Source: Cyclobacterium sp. SYSU L10401 (GTDB taxonomy: Bacteria; Bacteroidota; Bacteroidia; Cytophagales; Cyclobacteriaceae). Taken from it: 64,000 nt of DNA. The notes beneath the pieces were generated by a model. It ran no database searches, was not told where the DNA came from, and was given only the letters and a program-made list of their open reading frames with translations. Where the stretch lies: the NCBI RefSeq assembly GCF_010993705.1, contig NZ_WOFO01000006.1, positions 245,914 through 309,913 of the forward strand, given 5' to 3'. Both the position numbers and the translations under genes were made by a program. Positions 51,153 to 61,600 of this stretch are shown here, in pieces; position 1 is the first letter of the stretch, and each line of letters opens with the position of its first letter.

Positions 51153-53435
51153 ATGAAAATTGTATATATCGGAACTTACCCCCCTCGAGAATGCGGCATT
51201 GGAATTTTCACCCATAGCCTTTACCAATCCATGGTAAGGGATCAGGGGTCTTCTAATGGCAACGATTCGGTAGGGGACCCTGCTGTAGAAGGATTTGTAG
51301 TCGCCATGAATGATCATGACCTGACCTATCACTATCCTGAAGAAGTTAAACTAACTATCCGGCAGGAGCACCAGCGGGACTATTTGAAAGCGGTGAAATT
51401 CATCAACCTCAGTGATGCAAATGTTTGCATTTTAGAACACGAGTTTGGCATATTTGGTGGGCAGAATGGCATGTACATTCTCCCCTTGCTGCACCGGCTG
51501 GAAATCCCCCTGATCGTCACCCTTCACACCCTGCTGGAAAAACCCTCCTATAATGAAAAGGCGGTTTTGGAGCAAATTTGCAAAATGGCCCATAAGGTAG
51601 TGGTGATGAGTCGCAAGGCCATTGAGTTTCTCCACACAGTGTATGACGTGGATAGCAATAAGGTGGTACTTATAGAACATGGTGTGCCTGAAATCAAATT
51701 TGATCAGGAGCAGTCCAAAAAGAGGTTTAAGCTGGAGAACAAGAAATTTTTACTCACCTTCGGTATTATCAGCAGGAACAAGGGCATAGAAACCGTCATC
51801 AAGGCCTTGCCCAAAGTGATTGAAAAACATCCGGAGGTGGTGTATATGGTATTGGGAAAAACCCATCCCAATGTACTTCATCATTCGGGTGAAGAATATA
51901 GAAACTACCTCCATCTTTTGGTAAAGACCCTGAATCTGGAAGATCACGTCGTATTCCTGAATGAGTTTATCGCCCAAAATGAATTGTTTAAATATTTATC
52001 TGCCTCTGATATCTACATCACGCCCTACCTGAATGAAGCACAAATTACCAGTGGCACCCTTTCCTACGCAGTTGGAGTAGGTTCAGCCGTCATTTCTACC
52101 CCTTATTGGCATGCTACAGAACTGTTGGATGAAGGCAGGGGCAGGCTCTTTAACTTCAATGATTCGGAGCAGCTTTCAGGTATCCTGATGGAGCTGCTGG
52201 ATGATCCGGCAGCTTTAAACGACATTCGTAAAAAAGCCCATGATTATGGGAAAACGATTACCTGGTCCAAATCAGGTGAGAAGTACGTGGCACTTGCAAA
52301 AGAGGCAGCTACAAGTCACCCGCAGGTTATTTCCCGGTCTGAAACTCTGATTGACCCCCTTTTGTTGCCAGCGTTTTCTTTGGATCATATCAAACGGCTT
52401 ACGGATGATACCGGGATTATCCAGCACGCCAAGTTTGGTATCCCTAACCTGAAGGAAGGTTATTGCCTGGACGATAATGCCCGGGCTTTGTTGATGGTAC
52501 TGATGGATTACAAACAAACCAAGGATAAACAAGCCTTGAATTTGGCCCCCATTTATCTGAGCTATATTCATTACATGCAAAATGAAGATGGCACATTCAG
52601 GAATTTCCTCAGTTTCAGCCGGCAATTTCTGGATGAAGTGGGTTCGGAGGATTCCTTTGGAAGAACCATCTGGGCCCTGGGATACCTCCTGGGCAATGCG
52701 CCCAATGATGCTTACTACCAGACAGGCAAACTGGTATTCTTCGATGCTGCGCCAAATTTCGAAAAAATACAGTCGATCAGAGGTATTGCCAACACCATGC
52801 TCGGAATCAGTTATTACCTGGAAGCCAATCCTGCCGATGAATCTATGGTGGAGCGTCTACGCAATCTTGCAGGCAAGCTGGTCAAACATTATGAAGCTAA
52901 CAGATCCAAAGATTGGCATTGGTATGAACCCTTGCTGGCCTATGATAATGGTATCCTGCCTCTTGCGCTGTTACATGCGGCAGAGATACTCCATGAGGAA
53001 AGGATAACCCAGGTAGCCCTGGAAAGCATGGATTTTCTTACATCACTGACCCTAAAGGATGGGTACCTATCGATTATCGGCAATGAAAACTGGTACGAAA
53101 AAGAAGGAGAACGGTCCATGTTTGCCCAGCAACCCATAGATGCCCTTGCCATGATTTTAATGTATCAGCAGGCTTTTCATCTTACGAAGGACAAGGTATA
53201 CCTTGAAAAGCTATTCTCCAGTTTTATGTGGTTTCTGGGAGAAAATGACCTTCGAATGAGTCTGTTTGATTTCGAAACCAAGGGATGCTGTGATGGCTTT
53301 GAAAGCTACGGTATCAACCGAAACCAGGGTGCAGAAAGCTCCCTTGCCTATTTAATCTCCTATTTAATTGTATTACAGGCTTTTGAAGAATTTGAAGAGC
53401 TTGAAGAAAAAGGCTTGGTCCATTTATCTGCCTGA
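51153..53435 (+). CDS. GT4 glycosyltransferase fused to an alpha/alpha-toroid domain
   Basis: 760 aa. N-terminal half (about 1-390) is a GT-B glycosyltransferase: YPPRECGIGIF, LHTLLEKPSYNEK, LLTFGIISRNKG, and TPYLNEAQITSGTLSYAVG with the nucleotide-sugar site. The C-terminal half (about 410-755) is all-helical: YCLDDNARALLMVLMDY, GSEDSFGRTIWALGYLL, GIANTMLGISYYLEANP, DWHWYEPLLAYDNGILPLALL, QQPIDALAMILMY. It resembles a glycoside-processing (alpha/alpha)6 barrel. It heads an operon with a GT4 and a GH130 enzyme. The product is unknown. Confidence 0.85.
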   Translation: MKIVYIGTYPPRECGIGIFTHSLYQSMVRDQGSSNGNDSVGDPAVEGFVVAMNDHDLTYHYPEEVKLTIRQEHQRDYLKAVKFINLSDANVCILEHEFGIFGGQNGMYILPLLHRLEIPLIVTLHTLLEKPSYNEKAVLEQICKMAHKVVVMSRKAIEFLHTVYDVDSNKVVLIEHGVPEIKFDQEQSKKRFKLENKKFLLTFGIISRNKGIETVIKALPKVIEKHPEVVYMVLGKTHPNVLHHSGEEYRNYLHLLVKTLNLEDHVVFLNEFIAQNELFKYLSASDIYITPYLNEAQITSGTLSYAVGVGSAVISTPYWHATELLDEGRGRLFNFNDSEQLSGILMELLDDPAALNDIRKKAHDYGKTITWSKSGEKYVALAKEAATSHPQVISRSETLIDPLLLPAFSLDHIKRLTDDTGIIQHAKFGIPNLKEGYCLDDNARALLMVLMDYKQTKDKQALNLAPIYLSYIHYMQNEDGTFRNFLSFSRQFLDEVGSEDSFGRTIWALGYLLGNAPNDAYYQTGKLVFFDAAPNFEKIQSIRGIANTMLGISYYLEANPADESMVERLRNLAGKLVKHYEANRSKDWHWYEPLLAYDNGILPLALLHAAEILHEERITQVALESMDFLTSLTLKDGYLSIIGNENWYEKEGERSMFAQQPIDALAMILMYQQAFHLTKDKVYLEKLFSSFMWFLGENDLRMSLFDFETKGCCDGFESYGINRNQGAESSLAYLISYLIVLQAFEEFEELEEKGLVHLSA

Positions 53436-53464
53436 TAGCCTGTTTTACCGGTCAATTTGTAAAA

Positions 53465-54484
53465 ATGAAAATAGCTATTCTTTCACCCATTGCATGGAGA
53501 ACACCCCCCCTCAAATATGGGCCCTGGGAGCAGGTAGCTGCCAACCTGACGGAGGGATTGATCGACAAAAACATGGAGGTCACCTTATTTGCTACTGGGG
53601 ATTCCATTACAAGGGCTAAGTTGGAGCATGTTACAGAAACGGCTTACGCCGAGAATCCGGACATGGACCCTAAGGTTTGGGAATGCCTGCACATCAGTCA
53701 TTTGATGGAGCAGGCAGCCCATTTCGATTTGATTCATAACCATTTTGATTTTCTTCCGCTTACTTATTCCCGCTTGATTTCCACACCGATGCTTACTACC
53801 ATTCATGGGTTTTCTTCTCTCAAAATACTTCCGGTATTTAAGAAATATAACGAAAACAGTTTTTATGTATCCATCAGCGAATCTGACCGACATCCAGACC
53901 TAAACTATGTAGCCACTGTTTACAATGGAATTGATCCGAAAGGTTTTACCTTTCGAAAGGAAACCAAGGATTACTTGTTGTTTTTTGGAAGGATTCACCC
54001 AGAAAAAGGTACCTTCGAATCCATTCAGATTGCCAGGCAATCCGGGAGAAAATTAATCATTTCCGGCCTGATTCAGGATCAGGAGTACTTTGATCTCAAA
54101 GTCAGGCCTTTTCTGAATGACGAAGATATTGTTTATGTAGGCAATTCCGGGCCTTTGGAAAGGGATAAACTGATGGGTGAAGCCTTTGCTTTACTCCATC
54201 CCATCAGCTTTAATGAACCATTTGGTTTGAGTGTGGCTGAAGCCATGCTTTGCGGAACACCCGTTATTGCTTTTGATCGGGGCTCCATGCCTGAATTGAT
54301 TAAAGAGGGAAAAACGGGATTTTTGGTGAAAACCGTCGGAGAAGCTGTGGCAGCAGTGGATAGCATCGAATCTATCGACAGGAGATATTGCAGGGAATGG
54401 GCACTTTCAAATTTCAGCCGGGAAAGAATGACAGAAAGTTACCTTCAGGTTTACCACAAAATCCTGGAAGGCGGTAGTGAATGA
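53465..54484 (+). CDS. glycosyltransferase family 4
   Basis: 339 aa GT-B enzyme: ILSPIAWRTPPLKYGPWE, TPMLTTIHGFSS, YLLFFGRIHPEKGTFESI, and the donor site PISFNEPFGLSVAEAMLCGTPVIAF. It starts 29 bp after the GT4-toroid gene and is followed by GH130 46 bp later, all in the same direction. It probably transfers mannose or another hexose to the same glycan, by context only. Confidence 0.92.
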   Translation: MKIAILSPIAWRTPPLKYGPWEQVAANLTEGLIDKNMEVTLFATGDSITRAKLEHVTETAYAENPDMDPKVWECLHISHLMEQAAHFDLIHNHFDFLPLTYSRLISTPMLTTIHGFSSLKILPVFKKYNENSFYVSISESDRHPDLNYVATVYNGIDPKGFTFRKETKDYLLFFGRIHPEKGTFESIQIARQSGRKLIISGLIQDQEYFDLKVRPFLNDEDIVYVGNSGPLERDKLMGEAFALLHPISFNEPFGLSVAEAMLCGTPVIAFDRGSMPELIKEGKTGFLVKTVGEAVAAVDSIESIDRRYCREWALSNFSRERMTESYLQVYHKILEGGSE

Positions 54485-54530
54485 TCATTTTTATATCAAA
54501 TAGCAGCGATTTACAGCAACAAAACAGAAC

Positions 54531-56000
54531 ATGTACAAAAGGACATTAAGTAGACCAAAGGTCAAAAGAAACAGGATAAAAATCGTCCGTAACAGCTCCC
54601 GTGTCATTACCCGGGCACATATTCCCGATATTTCCCGCATACCTAAAATAATTGGCAGGGTGCTGAAGCTGTCGGAAGAAAGCGCTGAAGATTTGCTGTT
54701 GCATATCAACCATCATTTTCTAGCTCGTCACAAGGACATTGAAAGCATTTTTACAAGAAACTACGGTAAAGTGTGCCAATATATTCCTGAGCAACCGGAG
54801 TTGAGCAAAACCAAAAAATTGCTGATAGGAGCTTTTTTTACCATGGAATACTCTATTGAATCAGCCGCCCTGTTCAATCCTTCCATTGTACCCCATCCCA
54901 ACCAGGAAGGCCTTCCTGAAGGAGCCATTCGCTTTGTGATGAGTCTCCGGGCTACAGGAGAAGGACACATTTCCTCCATTGTCTTTAGAAGCGGTACCAT
55001 TAAGGCAGATCATACCTTTTTAATCAACCAGGTAAGTGAATATGTAGATACACCCCGAATCAGACATGATCAGTCCTACGATAGGCATTTATTTCAGCTC
55101 AAACTTGAGAGCATGCATGCCTGGAATGAAACAAGTATCATGGTTTTTGAAAATTTAGAAACTGCCTTCACCTTTGAAGAGTTAAAAAGCTGTATTGTAG
55201 CTCTTCAGGTGAATACTGAAAATACCATTGATAAAGAAGCCATTAAAAATATTTATTGGCTTGCCGATTCCAATTATTTTATTAGGTTTGAACCCGATCA
55301 TGATATTTCCGAACATGTGATTTTCCCTTTATCGGAGAATGAAATCAGGGGAATAGAAGATGCCCGGTTTGTGAAATTTGTAGACGAAAAGGGTAAGATC
55401 ACCTATTATGCGACCTACACCGCATACAATGGGGTTTGCATACTGCCCCAGCTTCTGGAAACGAAAGATTTTATAAATTTTGACATCATCACTTTAAATG
55501 GCAAAGCCGCTCAAAACAAGGGTATGGCGCTCTTTCCACGTAAAGTCAATGGAAAATATGCCATGCTATCCAGAATAGATGGAGAAAACAATTATATCAT
55601 GTTTTCAGATCATTTGCATTTTTGGGATGAAGCGATAATTATTCAGCAGCCTGCCATGCCCTGGGAATTCTTTCAGATTGGAAATTGCGGATCTCCTTTG
55701 GAATTAGATGAAGGCTGGCTGGTACTTACCCATGGTGTAGGCGCCATGAGGCAGTATTTCATAGGAGCCATTTTACTTGATCTGGAAGATCCAACGAAAA
55801 TCATTTCCCGATTGGAGGAGCCCTTGCTCACGCCAAACGAGGAAGAGCGCGAGGGCTATGTGCCCAATGTGGTTTATTCCTGCGGAGCCATGATCCACAA
55901 TGACCGCCTGATTGTTCCCTATGCCATGTCCGACATCACTTCTGGGATTGCAACGGTCGGCATAAGCGAGTTGTTGGCTTACATGAAACCCTGCTCTTGA
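54531..56000 (+). CDS. glycoside hydrolase/phosphorylase family 130
   Basis: 489 aa. The N-terminus is basic (KRTLSRPKVKRNRIKI), then a helical region (about 40-160). The GH130 five-bladed propeller (about 190-480) has IEDARFVKFVDEKGKITYYATYTAYNG (the EDxR and TAY motifs), ALFPRKVNGKYAMLSRIDGENN and WFxxGNCGSPLELDEGWLVLTHGVG. Family members phosphorolyse or hydrolyse beta-mannosides. Its coupling to two glycosyltransferases suggests making and trimming of the same mannoside. No signal peptide is seen, so it is cytoplasmic. Confidence 0.9.
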   Translation: MYKRTLSRPKVKRNRIKIVRNSSRVITRAHIPDISRIPKIIGRVLKLSEESAEDLLLHINHHFLARHKDIESIFTRNYGKVCQYIPEQPELSKTKKLLIGAFFTMEYSIESAALFNPSIVPHPNQEGLPEGAIRFVMSLRATGEGHISSIVFRSGTIKADHTFLINQVSEYVDTPRIRHDQSYDRHLFQLKLESMHAWNETSIMVFENLETAFTFEELKSCIVALQVNTENTIDKEAIKNIYWLADSNYFIRFEPDHDISEHVIFPLSENEIRGIEDARFVKFVDEKGKITYYATYTAYNGVCILPQLLETKDFINFDIITLNGKAAQNKGMALFPRKVNGKYAMLSRIDGENNYIMFSDHLHFWDEAIIIQQPAMPWEFFQIGNCGSPLELDEGWLVLTHGVGAMRQYFIGAILLDLEDPTKIISRLEEPLLTPNEEEREGYVPNVVYSCGAMIHNDRLIVPYAMSDITSGIATVGISELLAYMKPCS

Positions 56001-56207
56001 AGGTGCCTGGGGTAATGGTTTTGAGCCAAAGGCTGCCAGGTTGAAGGGTAATGGATTAAATACCAGGCAAATCCAAACATAACCCTCCTCGGGCCTTTTC
56101 CTGGGATGAATAAGAATAAATATTTAAAGAATTTTAAGCGCCACTTTCTAAAGGGTATGATTATTGGGTATTGATTCGGCATTAAAAACTCACTTTGTGC
56201 TAACCTC

Positions 56208-57173
56208 ATGATCGTCAGAAGAAACCTCAAACTCAGTTCCATTCTTTTTTATACCTGGAGGCAATTACTGTACTATCTGCTACTTTCGTCTAGCATTTAC
56301 ATTTTGCATTACAAATTCCAGGTGTTGTTTTTTGATATTCCCTCATACACCATTACAGCCCTGGGAACTGCCCTGGCCATCTTTTTGGGTTTCAAAAACA
56401 ACAATGCTTATGATCGCTGGTGGGAAGCCAGGAAAATCTGGGGTCTGATGGTCAATTACAGCAGGGCATGGACCAGGCAAGTGAAAACCTTCATCATTTC
56501 CAAGGCACAGGATGATTTAAAGGAAGTAAATGATTTTCAGCAACAAATGGCTTACCGGCACATCGCTTTTGTAAAAGCGCTGAGGGTATTCCTGCGCCAA
56601 AAGCATGATTATAACCACACCGGTCAAAAGGAACTGGTCAAGGACAACAACACCTTTTTGGATGTCAAACCATTTTTGTCGCGAAATGAATACCAGGAAT
56701 TTATCAGCAAAGATAATCCACCCAATTTCTTGATCCATCAGCAAGGTGAAGCCCTCCGGACGGCGTACCAGAAAGGATGGCTTTCTGATTACCGCTTTGT
56801 AAAAATGGAGGAGACATTGGTGGATTTTAATGACATACAAGGAAAATGCGAGCGGATTAAAAATACGCCTCTCCCCAGACAATATTCATTTTTTTCCAGG
56901 GTTTTTGTGATGATACATTGTACCTTATTACCAATGGTGTTTATCAGCGAATTGGGTTGGAAAACCATCCCCATAGCCGTGACAGTTTCATTTGTATTTT
57001 TAGCCCTTGACTTGATTGGAGATCGTACGGAAGATCCCTTTGAAAACCGACTGGAAGATACCCCCCTGACTTCCCTGGGCATCACCATAGAGACAAACGT
57101 GAGGGAGCAACTCAAGGAAGATCCTGATAAATTTCCCCAAAAATATGTGGTTGAAAACGGAGTGGTACTTTAA
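56208..57173 (+). CDS. bestrophin-family anion channel (UPF0187/YneE)
   Basis: 321 aa. Starts MIVRRNLKLSSILFYTWRQLLYYLLLSSSIYI. Pore helix and neck residues lie in GFKNNNAYDRWWEARKIWGLMVNYSRAW (N and RWWEAR are family hallmarks). The C-terminal segment IPIAVTVSFVFLALDLIGDRTEDPFENR is also typical. It forms a pentameric channel, for anions or in some bacteria sodium. It is a single gene after the GH130 operon, with 207 bp between. No link to glycan synthesis can be shown. Confidence 0.92.
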   Translation: MIVRRNLKLSSILFYTWRQLLYYLLLSSSIYILHYKFQVLFFDIPSYTITALGTALAIFLGFKNNNAYDRWWEARKIWGLMVNYSRAWTRQVKTFIISKAQDDLKEVNDFQQQMAYRHIAFVKALRVFLRQKHDYNHTGQKELVKDNNTFLDVKPFLSRNEYQEFISKDNPPNFLIHQQGEALRTAYQKGWLSDYRFVKMEETLVDFNDIQGKCERIKNTPLPRQYSFFSRVFVMIHCTLLPMVFISELGWKTIPIAVTVSFVFLALDLIGDRTEDPFENRLEDTPLTSLGITIETNVREQLKEDPDKFPQKYVVENGVVL

Positions 57174-57305
57174 AGTAGATCCCAATGAACGAATAGGCAT
57201 ATCCATTTTTATGGAGTTTATTTTAGCTCCTTGAATCCCTGCCGAAGATTTGATCAAAAAGAAATTCTTTTAATATTTCAGGAGGATTTTTGTAATTTGT
57301 CCCTC

Positions 57306-57875
57306 ATGAATTACCTAGGCAGCTGCTTCCTGACCGGCCTGATTACCTTATCAGGTTTATTTGCTTTTAATTCACTTTCAAGAGATGAATTGACCATCGT
57401 TAATTTGAACATCCGCTATGACAATCCGGAAGATGGCAAAAACAAATGGGAAAACAGGACACCTATAGTTCGTTCCTTTTTTAACCAATCTACTCCTGAC
57501 CTTATCGGTTTTCAGGAAGTGACCCACCGGCAGCTAAAAAACCTGGAAACCATGTTACCAGCTTATGGATGGGTGGGTAGAGGCAGAAAGGAAGGGCTAA
57601 TGGGAGGTGAGTACAATCCCATTTTTTACCGTAAAGATCGGTTTAAGCTGTTGGAAAATGTGGAATTTGTAGCGGAAAATGTGATTTCTGCAGGGGCTAC
57701 TGGTAATGGATTTGAAGAAAACTGGAAGGAAAGACCCCCCGATGCTGTGGATTATATTTTTGTCAATCCCCAATTTAAAGTCAGAATTTACCAGGTGGAT
57801 AAAATCATCGAGAAGGGTGTTTTCATTGCTGACCATTGGCCTGTTGTCGCTAAAATGGCATTTTCTAGCCCATAG
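57306..57875 (+). CDS. endonuclease/exonuclease/phosphatase family, internally deleted
   Basis: 189 aa from the ATG at 57306. It is clearly an EEP-fold secreted hydrolase (IVNLNIRYDNPEDGKNKWENR with N35, DLIGFQEVTH with E71, EYNPIFYRKDRFKLLE, VDYIFVNPQFKV, ADHWPVVAKM with D176/H177). Full-length relatives have about 280 residues with THFDH and GDFN in the middle. Those are missing here: the text jumps from LLENVEFV (about 115-122) straight to the ATGNGFEENW region. An in-frame loss of about 120-130 residues removed catalytic His and Asp/Asn, so activity is unlikely. Confidence 0.75.
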   Translation: MNYLGSCFLTGLITLSGLFAFNSLSRDELTIVNLNIRYDNPEDGKNKWENRTPIVRSFFNQSTPDLIGFQEVTHRQLKNLETMLPAYGWVGRGRKEGLMGGEYNPIFYRKDRFKLLENVEFVAENVISAGATGNGFEENWKERPPDAVDYIFVNPQFKVRIYQVDKIIEKGVFIADHWPVVAKMAFSSP

Positions 57876-57907
57876 ATGAATTGAATAAACGATTTAAAAA
57901 CAATGAT

Positions 57908-58528
57908 ATGAATAGAATGGATGCATTACTGATTATTGATGTTCAAAATGACTTTATTCCGGGTGGTTCATTGGCTGTGCCTGGTGGAGATGAAATCGTG
58001 CCGGTGATTAATGGCCTGATGGACAGGTTTGAGCTGGTGGTGGCCACCCAGGACTGGCACCCTAAGGACCACATAAGTTTTGCTTCCAACCACCAAGGCA
58101 AAAAGCCCTTCGAACAAATAGTACATCTGGGCCTGGATCAAATCCTCTGGCCGGACCATTGTGTGCAGGGAACACCAGGAGCAGGCTTTCATCCAGAGTT
58201 GAATGTCAATCCCATTGAGGCCATCATCCGGAAAGGAATGGATCCGGATATTGACAGCTACAGCGGATTTTACGACAATGGCCACAAAAAAAGTACGGGC
58301 CTTACAGGATATTTGAAAGAAAAGGGCAGTCCGGTGCTTTATTGTTGTGGATTGGCGGCGGATGTATGTGTTTATTTTACCATAAAAGATGCTTTGAAAG
58401 CAGGCTTTCAGGTTAAATTAATCGCTGATGCCACCCGGGCTTTGGATAATGAGAAGTTTTCCAAAATGAAAAAAGAACTGATGGAGCTGGGGATGGAATC
58501 GGTGGAAAATACAGACCTCACCTTTTAG
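57908..58528 (+). CDS. pncA: nicotinamidase
   Basis: 206 aa from the ATG at 57908 (another ATG three codons later also fits). Catalytic triad D11 (IIDVQNDF), K109 (IRKG) and C154 (GLAADVCVYFT) is complete; metal ligands D49, H51 and H84 lie in TQDWHPKDH and WPDHCVQGT. It deamidates nicotinamide to nicotinate for NAD salvage. It is 32 bp after the truncated EEP gene. Confidence 0.94.
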   Translation: MNRMDALLIIDVQNDFIPGGSLAVPGGDEIVPVINGLMDRFELVVATQDWHPKDHISFASNHQGKKPFEQIVHLGLDQILWPDHCVQGTPGAGFHPELNVNPIEAIIRKGMDPDIDSYSGFYDNGHKKSTGLTGYLKEKGSPVLYCCGLAADVCVYFTIKDALKAGFQVKLIADATRALDNEKFSKMKKELMELGMESVENTDLTF

Positions 58529-58688
58529 GCGGGTTCCAGGTCCAGCTGTGCCCGAAATCGGTTCACTTTACATTAAAATGTCTAAACTGCGCCGGATTGA
58601 CAATGAGCCTATTTTTTGTTACATTGGGTTAATCGGTTGATTATCATCGTCTTCATCCTAAGGTTGAATTCAGCAAAAAGATCGGGTC

Positions 58689-61600
58689 ATGACTTCACCA
58701 GCAGCACTTTTATCTCCTACCTTAAAAATAAAACTCCTTGGTGGGTTTGCAGTTCATATTGAGGGGCAAATGCTTTCCAGTTCGGCCATCAAGGGCAGAA
58801 AAGCCAGGTCCTTACTTAAGCTGCTGGCACACCAACGGCAATATCAGATGGTAAGGGATCATGCCGTAGATATTTTATGGCCTGAATTGGAAGCGGATGC
58901 AGCCAATGCACAATTGTATAAAGCCCTTTACCATATTCGAAAAGCCTTTGCAAAACACCATAAAGATGCGGGAAATTGGATTGGGATTACCGATGAACTC
59001 ATAAAGGTCTCTCCTCCAGGGGGATTGGTTACTGATACAGCACTTTTCACCCAATCAGCTCGAATAGGACTAAGGGATAAAAATACAGCTGAACTGGAAA
59101 ATGCTTTGTCATATTATTCCGGTGACTTTCTTCCCATGGACCGCTATTCGGATTGGGCTTCCTTTCCTCGGGAGCATTATCGTCAACTTTACCTGGATGT
59201 GCTTACCTCCTTGGCAGAAGCCTATGAAAATCAAGGCGACCTTTCTGAAGCTGCTGAATTGATGCGTCTTGCCTTGGATAAAGAGCCGACATTGGAAACC
59301 GCCCATGGTCAGTTGATGCGAATTTTTGTTAAGATGGAGCAGCCGACCCGAGCTTTTCGTCAATATGAAGTTTGCCGGCAGACCCTTCGGGATGAACTGG
59401 GCATTAGCCCTTCACCAAATACCAGGAAAATCCTGGATGATGTGGCCGAAGTAAAACTCCGGGAAAAGAAGGAAGCAAGTTCAAATGGAACTTCCGGTTC
59501 TAGTTCCTCCTCACCCCTTATCGGACGGGCTGAAGCCTGTGCCGCCTTAGATCAAAGTCTTGAAGACTTAAGCAAAGGAGTGGGCGGATGCATGGCCATA
59601 TGCGGAGGAGCAGGTCTGGGTAAAACCCGTTTGGTCGAGGAATTCCTCCTGCAAGCCCGGGAAAAAAGATTAAATGTCTTTATGGGAAGTACCCATTCTG
59701 ACCGGGGGAATAGGCTATACGGACCCTTCATTGATTTGTTCGAAGAGATTATCAGCCATCAATCTGGATTGAAAAATATTCTCCCCAATGAATTGGGACG
59801 CCTTATACCAGGTTTCGCCGGAAGGACCCAAACTTTAGCCCTAGGAGACAAACGGGCTACTAAAGGATATCTCTTTGCCCAGGTGCACCGGTTTTTTTGC
59901 CAACTTTCGCTGGCAGGTCCTGTTATCATCATTTTGGAAGACCTGCATGCTGCCGACCGTGCGAGCAATGATCTGTTGGCTTATTTGATTGAGCACCGGG
60001 GTCGGATGCCCCTCCTTTATGTCCTGACTTTCCGAAATGAAAGAGGGCAGCCTTTATCCGGCCTGTTAGCTGATTTGCAGGGTCATTTAGGAGAGTTAAT
60101 CGAACTTGGTCCATTTACCTATGAAGAACACATCCAATTGCTCCAATCCCAGGATGAAAATGGAACTTTACCTAAGGAATTGGCCGATATTATTTATCAA
60201 CTTGCCGAAGGAAATCCTTTTTATGCCCTGGAGCTTTTTTTTCATTACAGGGGAAATGGCAATAGGTTCCTTTCCGAAAAGTTGGAAGGCCATGAATTAC
60301 CATCCGCTGCAGCAGGTACCCAAAAAATTCCACCCTCCATTTCCAAAATTCTTAAGCAGAAGCTGGAGAGTCACTCGCCTGCCGCCCGGCAATTGCTGTT
60401 TATTGCGGCAGTATTAGGGCGACAGGTACCTTACAAAATGCTGTCATCGATGTGGAAGGTCGAAAATAACGATGGCCTATTTAATGCGCTTGAGGAGGTC
60501 CTCCGGTCCAGGATATTGGAAGAGAACGGTCTTGATTATACTTTTAGGCATGCTCTGGATCAGGAAACCATCTATGCATCCATTGGTGAGGCCCATCGGC
60601 AAATGTTACATCAAAGAGTAGCGGAAATGATTGTTGAAATGTCATCTGATACCACTGAATCACCTGCTGAATTAATTGCCTGGCATTATCTGGGGGCCAA
60701 AGATTGGATGGAGGCCGCCCACTATCTATTAGCTGCCGGAAGACGTGCCGATAATGTTTATGCCCATGAAAATGCACTTCAGCGTTACAGGGAAGCCTAC
60801 GATGTAATCAATAAAGAAATTCAGGCCTGCGGGAACAAGGTCGGGGATGCCAAAGCATTGAAGGCTGAAATAATGGAGCGTACCGGTGATGTTTACCGTG
60901 CCTCGGGCCAGCTTGGGAAGAGTTACGAAGCTTATGAAGAAGCCCTTTCCCTTGACGAATGCGTACCCATACAAGACCAGGAATTACAGGAACTTCATCG
61001 GAAAATGGCCGTCGCTGCGATTTTTCGGAAGGATAGTAAAACCTCAAAAAAGCATTTGGACAAAGCATGCGCACTTCAGACAAATGAGCCCGGCACTCAG
61101 GAACGCCTGTTGATTACCAAAGCGCTTTATCTATGGAACGTCAACCGATTGGATGAAGCTTATGGTATGGCCCAAAAAGCATTTTGGGGGGCTAAAGAAG
61201 CGGGTATGGAGGCAGAAGCCTCGCAAGCCTGCGAGATCCTGGCGATGACATGTCTTCCGCTTCGCCGTTTTAAGGAAGGCTTAAAATATGAAGAGGAACT
61301 TGAAATCCTTGGCTGGTCCCCGGAAATTCTTCTGGCAAACGATTTGCACCGGTGCTTGGGGGAGTTTCATATTGACACAAATCAACCTTTACAGAAACCA
61401 CAATCATTATCTGAGCGGGTTTCTTTTCAGGTGGACGGTTTACGGTCCGTTTCTTTTAAAAAAATGACTGCGCAGGAAGGTTCTCCAGCAAGGATGGCCT
61501 ATTCACATGCCCGGAAAGGTGTACTTCTTACCTTGACAGGAAACAAAGCATTGGGTTGGCAAACCGTACAGGACGGCTTTGTTTATGCCATGCAGGCCGG

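Noticed and set aside
58530-58688. Promoter of the SARP-like gene (TTGACA with a T-run 10 nt later)
   Set aside because: Spacing fits neither the Bacteroidota nor the E. coli consensus.
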